Of a stretch of 11,607 nt of DNA, positions 7,676 through 11,607 are shown one piece after another. The stretch is from Bulleidia sp. (lineage in GTDB: Bacteria > Bacillota_I > Bacilli_A > Erysipelotrichales > Erysipelotrichaceae): assembly GCA_016293365.1 (NCBI GenBank), contig JAEDEK010000059.1:1-11607 (forward strand), written 5' to 3'. The translations under genes were made by a program, and so were the position numbers. The notes below the pieces were generated by a model, which had not been told where the DNA came from, did not search any database, and saw only the letters and a list, made by a program, of their open reading frames with translations. Numbering within the stretch: position 1 is the stretch's first letter; every line of letters starts with the position of its first letter.

Positions 7676-8750
7676 TTGCTTTCTCCCCTTCCATTAATGC
7701 AATGAATTCATCAAACAGATAATTGGAATCCTGTGGACCGGCATTTGCTTCCGGATGGAACTGCACAGCAAAGCAAGGTGCCTTGGTATGGCGTACCCCT
7801 TCACAGCTTCCATCATTCAGTGCACGATAGCTCATTTCCAGATCCGTATCATCCAGAGAATCAATGTCTACCGCAAAGCCGTGGTTCTGTGATGTGATAT
7901 CCACTTTTCCACTTGATAGATTGACAACCGGGTGATTACCGCCACGATGACCGAACTTGAGCTTATATGTCTTTGCGCCACAGGCAAGGCTGATCAGCTG
8001 ATGACCAAGGCAGATACCGAACATCGGTACCTTACCGATCAGCTGACGGATTGTTTCAATCACACCAGTCAGATCTGCCGGATCACCAGGACCGTTGGAA
8101 AGGAACACCCCATCCGGATGATAGTTCAGAATCGTTGATGCATCCGTATCATATGGCACAACTATCAGATCCATTTCTCTTGCGGCAAGCTCTCTTAAGA
8201 TGGAAAGCTTGATACCGAAGTCCATGACAACGACTTTCTTTCCTCTGCCTGGAATCGGATACACATTCTTTGTGGATACACGGGCAACCTGATCATGCAG
8301 GAAATCTGCAGCCTTGAGTGTTTCCACAAGAGATGGGATTTCCTCTACTGTGTTACAGAAGGATGCTTTCAGTGTACCAATGGAGCGGATCTTTCTTGTG
8401 ATCGCTCTTGTATCAACCCCATAGATGCCAGGGATATGAACATTTCTCAGATATTCATCCAGTGTTTCCTCAACCCGGAAGTTGCTTGGTTCCTCACAGC
8501 AGTCTTTGACAACAAAGCCGAATACATATGGACGTACGGATTCATTGTCATCACGGTTGATGCCGTAATTACCGATCAGAGGATAGGTCATCATGACAAT
8601 CTGACCGCAGTAGGAATTGTCCGTCAGGATTTCCTGGTAACCGGTCATGGATGTGTTAAAGACAAGTTCTCCGATCTGATACTCATCAGATCCAAAACCA
8701 TACCCTTCATAGTAGCTTCCATCTTCCAGTACAAGATATCTTGTATTCAT
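7668..8750 (-). CDS. carA: Carbamoyl-phosphate synthase small (glutaminase) subunit
   Basis: Hydrolyses glutamine and channels ammonia to CarB for carbamoyl-phosphate synthesis; the two subunits form a cytosolic complex. The 360-residue product has an N-terminal CPSase small-subunit domain (about 1-150, with FNTSMTGYQE at 31-40) and a C-terminal class I glutaminase domain. The latter shows SNGPGDP at 218-224, the nucleophile Cys247 in GICLGHQ, and the His332/Glu334 pair in FHPE. The ATG at 8750 is preferred to an upstream in-frame start at 8819 because GGAGG lies seven bases before it, the protein then begins where the family does, and it overlaps the pyrC stop as ATGA. The TAA overlaps the carB start by eight bases. 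Being inside the pyr operon, this copy serves pyrimidine rather than arginine synthesis (called pyrAA in Bacillus). Confidence 0.97.
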   Translation of the reverse strand: MNTRYLVLEDGSYYEGYGFGSDEYQIGELVFNTSMTGYQEILTDNSYCGQIVMMTYPLIGNYGINRDDNESVRPYVFGFVVKDCCEEPSNFRVEETLDEYLRNVHIPGIYGVDTRAITRKIRSIGTLKASFCNTVEEIPSLVETLKAADFLHDQVARVSTKNVYPIPGRGKKVVVMDFGIKLSILRELAAREMDLIVVPYDTDASTILNYHPDGVFLSNGPGDPADLTGVIETIRQLIGKVPMFGICLGHQLISLACGAKTYKLKFGHRGGNHPVVNLSSGKVDITSQNHGFAVDIDSLDDTDLEMSYRALNDGSCEGVRHTKAPCFAVQFHPEANAGPQDSNYLFDEFIALMEGEKANA

Positions 8751-10024
8751 TCTGTTTCCTCCTTCCAGACAGTCTTTCCATCGACTATCGTTTCCTTTAT
8801 TTTCGCACATGTTTCCCATCCGATAAAAGGTGTATTCTTTCCTTTGGAATAAAATGTGGATGGATCAATCCGATCTGTCGTATTCAGATCAGCAATGAAC
8901 ATGTCAGGTTTCCAGCCTTCTTCAATTCTGCCTGTTTTTTCAAGGCCAAAGCGTGCTGCAGGTTTTTCACTCATCCATTCGATCAGCTGCTGCAGTGTCC
9001 ATCTTCCTGTATTGCGTACAAATTCGGTATACAGCAGAGGGAATGCAGTTTCAATGGATACGATACCAAAGGCTGCCTTATCCATTGTCGTATTCTTATC
9101 TTCATATGTATGCGGAGCATGGTCATTGGCAATAAAATCCAGTGTTCCGTTTTCCAGCCCTTCTATCAGTGACATACGGTCAGCATGTGTACGTAATGGC
9201 GGATTCATCTTCCACATCGGACCTTTCACATCCGTATTTTCCAGCAGCAGATGATGCACTGTCACTTCCGCAGTAACATCCAGGCCGGCACTTTTCGCTG
9301 TTTTCAAAGCTTCTACGGACTGGTGGGAAGAGATATGGCAGGCATGATATCTGCCGTTGACTTCCATTTCCGTTTTCAGATCTGCGATGAGTGGTGCACT
9401 TTCACATTCATCCGGAATGCCGATCCAGCCATGTTGATGGGCATATGGACTTTCATGTACCGATGCACCTGGTTTTCTGTAGGCAAGATCTTCTGTATGG
9501 CAGGCAATGATGCAGTCATTGTCCTTTGAAAACTGCAGTGCCTGTTTCATCAGATCCTGATTGTTCATACCGACACCATCATCCGAAAACCATCTGACGC
9601 CAAGCTTTCTCATTCCTTTCAGATCAGAAAGCTGTTTTCCTGCTTCGCTGCGTGTGATGGTGCCATATGGATATGTATGAATCACACTTTCCGTTTCGAT
9701 CAGTTTCAGGTATTCCTCCATGATATCAGCATCATCTGGAGAAGGAATGACATTGGGCATCGCAAAGACGGATGTAAATCCACCATGTGCTGCCGCAAGG
9801 GACCCTGTATAGATCGTTTCCTTTCCTTCCCTGCCAGGCTGTCTGAAGTGAACATGCACATCAACAAGTCCTGGTAATACTGCATTCCCTCCGGCATCAA
9901 TGATCTGAGCATCTGCTTCAATATGATCATCGATCTGAAGAATCCGGTTTTCATCAAACAGAACTTCTTTTTCCATCAGTTCTCCATGGTAGAGAACCTT
10001 CGCATTACGGATGAGTCTTTTCAT
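8747..10024 (-). CDS. pyrC: Dihydroorotase, class I
   Basis: Zinc-dependent amidohydrolase that cyclises N-carbamoyl-aspartate to dihydroorotate (third pathway step). The product is 425 residues, typical for class I enzymes. The metal-binding DVHVHFRQPG motif is at 55-64 (His57, His59), FSDDG at 146-150 supplies the likely metal-bridging aspartate, candidate metal histidines are His176 (ACHTED) and His230 (ACHIS), and the NDHAPH motif at 300-305 carries the catalytic aspartate. The start overlaps the pyrB stop by four bases (ATGA), with a GGGAGTG ribosome site inside the pyrB tail; the end overlaps the carA start the same way. Allantoinase or hydantoinase share the fold, but the operon position and HFRQPG motif make dihydroorotase the clear call. 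Confidence 0.97.
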   Translation of the reverse strand: MKRLIRNAKVLYHGELMEKEVLFDENRILQIDDHIEADAQIIDAGGNAVLPGLVDVHVHFRQPGREGKETIYTGSLAAAHGGFTSVFAMPNVIPSPDDADIMEEYLKLIETESVIHTYPYGTITRSEAGKQLSDLKGMRKLGVRWFSDDGVGMNNQDLMKQALQFSKDNDCIIACHTEDLAYRKPGASVHESPYAHQHGWIGIPDECESAPLIADLKTEMEVNGRYHACHISSHQSVEALKTAKSAGLDVTAEVTVHHLLLENTDVKGPMWKMNPPLRTHADRMSLIEGLENGTLDFIANDHAPHTYEDKNTTMDKAAFGIVSIETAFPLLYTEFVRNTGRWTLQQLIEWMSEKPAARFGLEKTGRIEEGWKPDMFIADLNTTDRIDPSTFYSKGKNTPFIGWETCAKIKETIVDGKTVWKEETE

Positions 10025-10926
10025 CTGTTTTCACTCCCGAATGGTGCATAGCCAAAGCCACGCTTGATGACTGCCTTACGGACAAGAACACCATTGGCCA
10101 TCTGCTTGAAGATTCTGCTGCGATCTGCTTCCACAAGGTCACTGTCAATTTCCACACCACGGTTGACAGGGGCTGGATGCATGATGATGGCACCCTTCTT
10201 CATTCTGGCATATCTTTCTTTTGTCAGGCCATATCTGTTCAGATAATCGCCATCCGCAACATTGGATAATGATGCTCCTCTTTCCTTCTGGATGCGCAGC
10301 ATCATAACGACATCCGCTTCCGGTAAATAAGTATCAAAATCAACAGTTGGATAGCCTTCTCTTGCCCACTCTGCCGGTCCGGCAAAACGTACTTCTGCCC
10401 CAAGCAGTTCCAGTGCATATCGATTCGATGCAGCAACACGACTGTGAAGAATATCTCCGGCAATCATGACTTTCAGTCCTTCAAAGCTGCCGAATTCCTG
10501 CTTCATTGTCAACAGATCCAGCAGACACTGCGTTGGATGATCTGCTGCACCATCCCCGGCATTGAGAATCGGTTTATCGATGGTCTTCAGTTCATCATAA
10601 TAACGTTCTGTACTGTGGCGGATGACAAACATATCATAACCAGCTTCTTCCAGAGTACGGATTGTGTCGTACAGTGATTCACCCTTTGTAATGGATGATG
10701 CCTGTGTGGCAATATCAACCGCCTTACAGCCCAGCTGCAGTTCGGCACTTTCAAATGAATAATGTGTTCTCGTACTTGCTTCAAAAAAAAGATTGGCAAC
10801 CAGAGCTTTTGACTGAGGTAACTGCCAATCTGAACAGGAATTATCAAATAATAAAGCATCGTCGAGAATTGCATTGATTTCCTCTACAGATAAGTCGTGC
10901 ATGGAAAGAAGTGAATACTTGTTCAT
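10021..10926 (-). CDS. pyrB: Aspartate carbamoyltransferase, catalytic chain
   Basis: Condenses carbamoyl phosphate with L-aspartate to N-carbamoyl-aspartate, the first committed step of pyrimidine synthesis; cytosolic, normally a catalytic trimer. The 301-residue product has the normal length. The carbamoyl-phosphate signature FFEASTRTHYSF lies at about residues 48-58, the SSITKGES loop with the active-site lysine near 81, HPTQ at 130-133, and the C-terminal PAPVNRGVEI segment near 251-260. The ATG at 10926 is chosen because GGGAGGG sits five bases upstream; an in-frame TTG at 10947 would begin inside the leader hairpin and has no ribosome site. First gene of the pyr operon. Its TGA overlaps the pyrC start (ATGA). 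No pyrI regulatory chain is present, so the enzyme is probably the unregulated Bacillus-like form, with control at the leader. Confidence 0.97.
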   Translation of the reverse strand: MNKYSLLSMHDLSVEEINAILDDALLFDNSCSDWQLPQSKALVANLFFEASTRTHYSFESAELQLGCKAVDIATQASSITKGESLYDTIRTLEEAGYDMFVIRHSTERYYDELKTIDKPILNAGDGAADHPTQCLLDLLTMKQEFGSFEGLKVMIAGDILHSRVAASNRYALELLGAEVRFAGPAEWAREGYPTVDFDTYLPEADVVMMLRIQKERGASLSNVADGDYLNRYGLTKERYARMKKGAIIMHPAPVNRGVEIDSDLVEADRSRIFKQMANGVLVRKAVIKRGFGYAPFGSENR

Positions 10927-10945
10927 AATGCCCTCCCGTATTTTC

Positions 10946-10989
10946 AAAAAAAAGGAGACTGAATGCGAATCGAATCAATGTCCTTTTTT
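10946..10989 (-). terminator. Terminator-like hairpin in the pyrB leader (candidate attenuator)
   Basis: On the minus strand AAAAAAGGA (10989-10981) pairs with UCCUUUUUU (10956-10948). After one C/C mismatch, AUUGA (10979-10975) pairs with UCAGU (10962-10958), leaving a 12-base loop. The 3' arm runs straight into eight U (10953-10946). This is the form of an intrinsic terminator, and it ends nine bases before the pyrB Shine-Dalgarno. Its place between promoter and first gene suggests transcription attenuation of the operon. The opposite strand loses a pair (the U/G wobble becomes A/C), so the minus strand is favoured. No competing antiterminator is obvious in the very short leader, so how readthrough is chosen is unknown. 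Confidence 0.6.
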
Positions 10990-10999
10990 CTTCCAAATG

Positions 11000-11027
11000 A
11001 TTTTATCACAGTCCCATGAATATGCAA
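11000..11027 (-). promoter_or_regulatory. Probable sigma-70 promoter of the pyr operon
   Basis: On the minus strand a TAAAAT -10 box (11000-11005) is preceded by TGA, giving an extended -10 (TGn). A partial -35 box, TTGCAT (11022-11027), lies 16 bases upstream. Transcription would start near 10990-10994, just before an A6 tract. It is the best promoter in the thiD-pyrB gap and correctly placed for pyrB. Only the first three bases of the -35 box match consensus, so the extended -10 may carry most of the strength. Confidence 0.65.
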
Positions 11028-11090
11028 GTCTTTTTACAGGGATCTGCAGGTGCCCCCTTCAGCTGACAATCAGCAATAGAATGTTACGAA

Positions 11091-11607
11091 TCAATTACGA
11101 TTCATACCTTTGACAAGGGTATATCCATGATCCATCGGACCGGCACCCTTCCCTAAATCCAGCATCGAGGAAAGTGCACCGGAAAGATACTTTTTTGCAT
11201 GCGTAATGCTTTCCTTTAGATCAAACCCTCTGGCAAGAAAGGAAGCAATTGCAGAAGAGAGTGTACAGCCTGTACCATGGGTGTTCGGATTATCGATTCT
11301 TGTTCCATGGAACCATGTCATCCTGCCATCTGCACACAACAGATCGTTGGCATCATTGATGAAATGACCACTCTTGACAAGAACAGCACAATGATACCGC
11401 TCATGGATCGTCTGCGCTGCTTTTTCCATATCTTCCACGGTTTCAATTTTCACTCCTGAAAGTACTTCTGCTTCCGGGATATTCGGTGTGACAACCGTAC
11501 ACAATGGCAGCAGTTTTTCAATCAGTGTTTCCACTGCATCCGTCTTCATTAGTGCACTTCCTGAAGTAGCAACCATGACAGGGTCCACGACGATGTTTTC
11601 CGCTTTA
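11091..11607 (-). CDS. thiD: Hydroxymethylpyrimidine/phosphomethylpyrimidine kinase ThiD (5'-truncated by window edge)
   Basis: Partial gene whose start lies beyond the right edge; about 171 C-terminal residues are visible, against roughly 265 for the full family. ThiD phosphorylates 4-amino-5-hydroxymethyl-2-methylpyrimidine and then its monophosphate, giving the pyrophosphate used in thiamine synthesis; it is cytosolic and belongs to the ribokinase-like fold. Visible marks: the DPVMVATSG segment, VTPNIPEAEVLSG, and the anion-hole motif HGTGCTLSSAIASF, whose GTGC is typical of the active site. The reading frame stays open to the window edge (codons reading K-A-E-N-I-V-V before DPVM), so the GTG at 11588 is internal and not the start. 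The stop is TGA at 11091-11093. No convincing terminator follows it, so some readthrough into the pyr leader is possible. A plain pyridoxal kinase is less likely given the DPVM and HGTGCT spacing. Confidence 0.92.
   Translation of the reverse strand, partial: KAENIVVDPVMVATSGSALMKTDAVETLIEKLLPLCTVVTPNIPEAEVLSGVKIETVEDMEKAAQTIHERYHCAVLVKSGHFINDANDLLCADGRMTWFHGTRIDNPNTHGTGCTLSSAIASFLARGFDLKESITHAKKYLSGALSSMLDLGKGAGPMDHGYTLVKGMNRN

Noticed and set aside
8751..8819. Upstream-extended start for carA adding 23 residues
   Set aside because: The extension lies fully inside pyrC, has no ribosome site and no family resemblance; the ATG at 8750 has GGAGG and an ATGA overlap.
10927..10947. Upstream TTG start for pyrB adding seven residues
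   Set aside because: It begins at the end of the U8 run with no Shine-Dalgarno; the GGGAGGG site serves the ATG at 10926.
10946..10999. Canonical PyrR-binding attenuator in the pyrB leader
   Set aside because: The leader is too short for antiterminator plus anti-antiterminator, and the hairpin loop does not resemble the conserved PyrR-recognised loop.
11062..11074. Small hairpin after thiD (GCTGA/TCAGC with a three-base loop) as a thiD terminator
   Set aside because: Only five pairs with a tight loop, and it is followed by a G-rich tract, not U residues.
1..11607. CRISPR arrays, insertion sequences, tRNA or rRNA genes
   Set aside because: No spaced direct repeats, transposase-like frames, terminal inverted repeats or tRNA-like cloverleafs were seen.

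Overview
The window comes from a low-to-mid GC Gram-positive bacterium (Bacillota). Three things suggest this: the gene order pyrB-pyrC-carA-carB-pyrK-pyrD-pyrF-pyrE, which matches the Bacillus subtilis pyr operon; the NAD-linked type 1B dihydroorotate dehydrogenase (PyrD plus PyrK); and strong GGAGG-type ribosome binding sites. Erysipelotrichia or a related anaerobic gut or oral lineage is a plausible guess, but no marker here fixes the genus. Every gene lies on the minus strand, so the window reads right to left.

Right to left: (1) the 3' part of thiD (thiamine pyrimidine kinase), cut by the window edge. (2) A 164-base gap (10927-11090) with a sigma-70-type promoter and a terminator-like hairpin directly upstream of pyrB, probably an attenuator. 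(3) Eight pyr genes at 10926-1464 that encode every enzyme from bicarbonate, glutamine and aspartate to UMP. They are joined by seven consecutive stop/start overlaps of 1 to 8 bases, so they are one transcript with translational coupling throughout. The regulator gene pyrR and uracil permease gene pyrP, which head this operon in Bacillus, are not here, and I see no PyrR-binding loop. (4) A short gap (1332-1463) holding a promoter, a fluoride (crcB-type) riboswitch and its overlapping intrinsic terminator. (5) A 400-residue monovalent cation/proton antiporter controlled by that riboswitch. (6) A left-end segment (1-128) with no gene but with a well-paired three-way-junction RNA fold, favoured on the minus strand, that I could not assign to a known family.

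How the parts work together: CarA/CarB make carbamoyl phosphate, PyrB and PyrC make dihydroorotate, PyrD/PyrK oxidise it to orotate with electrons passed via FAD and an iron-sulfur cluster to NAD, and PyrE and PyrF make UMP. The antiporter is a separate unit whose leader senses fluoride. The most unusual points are the fluoride switch on a CPA-family antiporter rather than on a Fluc or CLC-F channel, the apparently PyrR-independent pyr leader, and the unassigned structured RNA at the left end.
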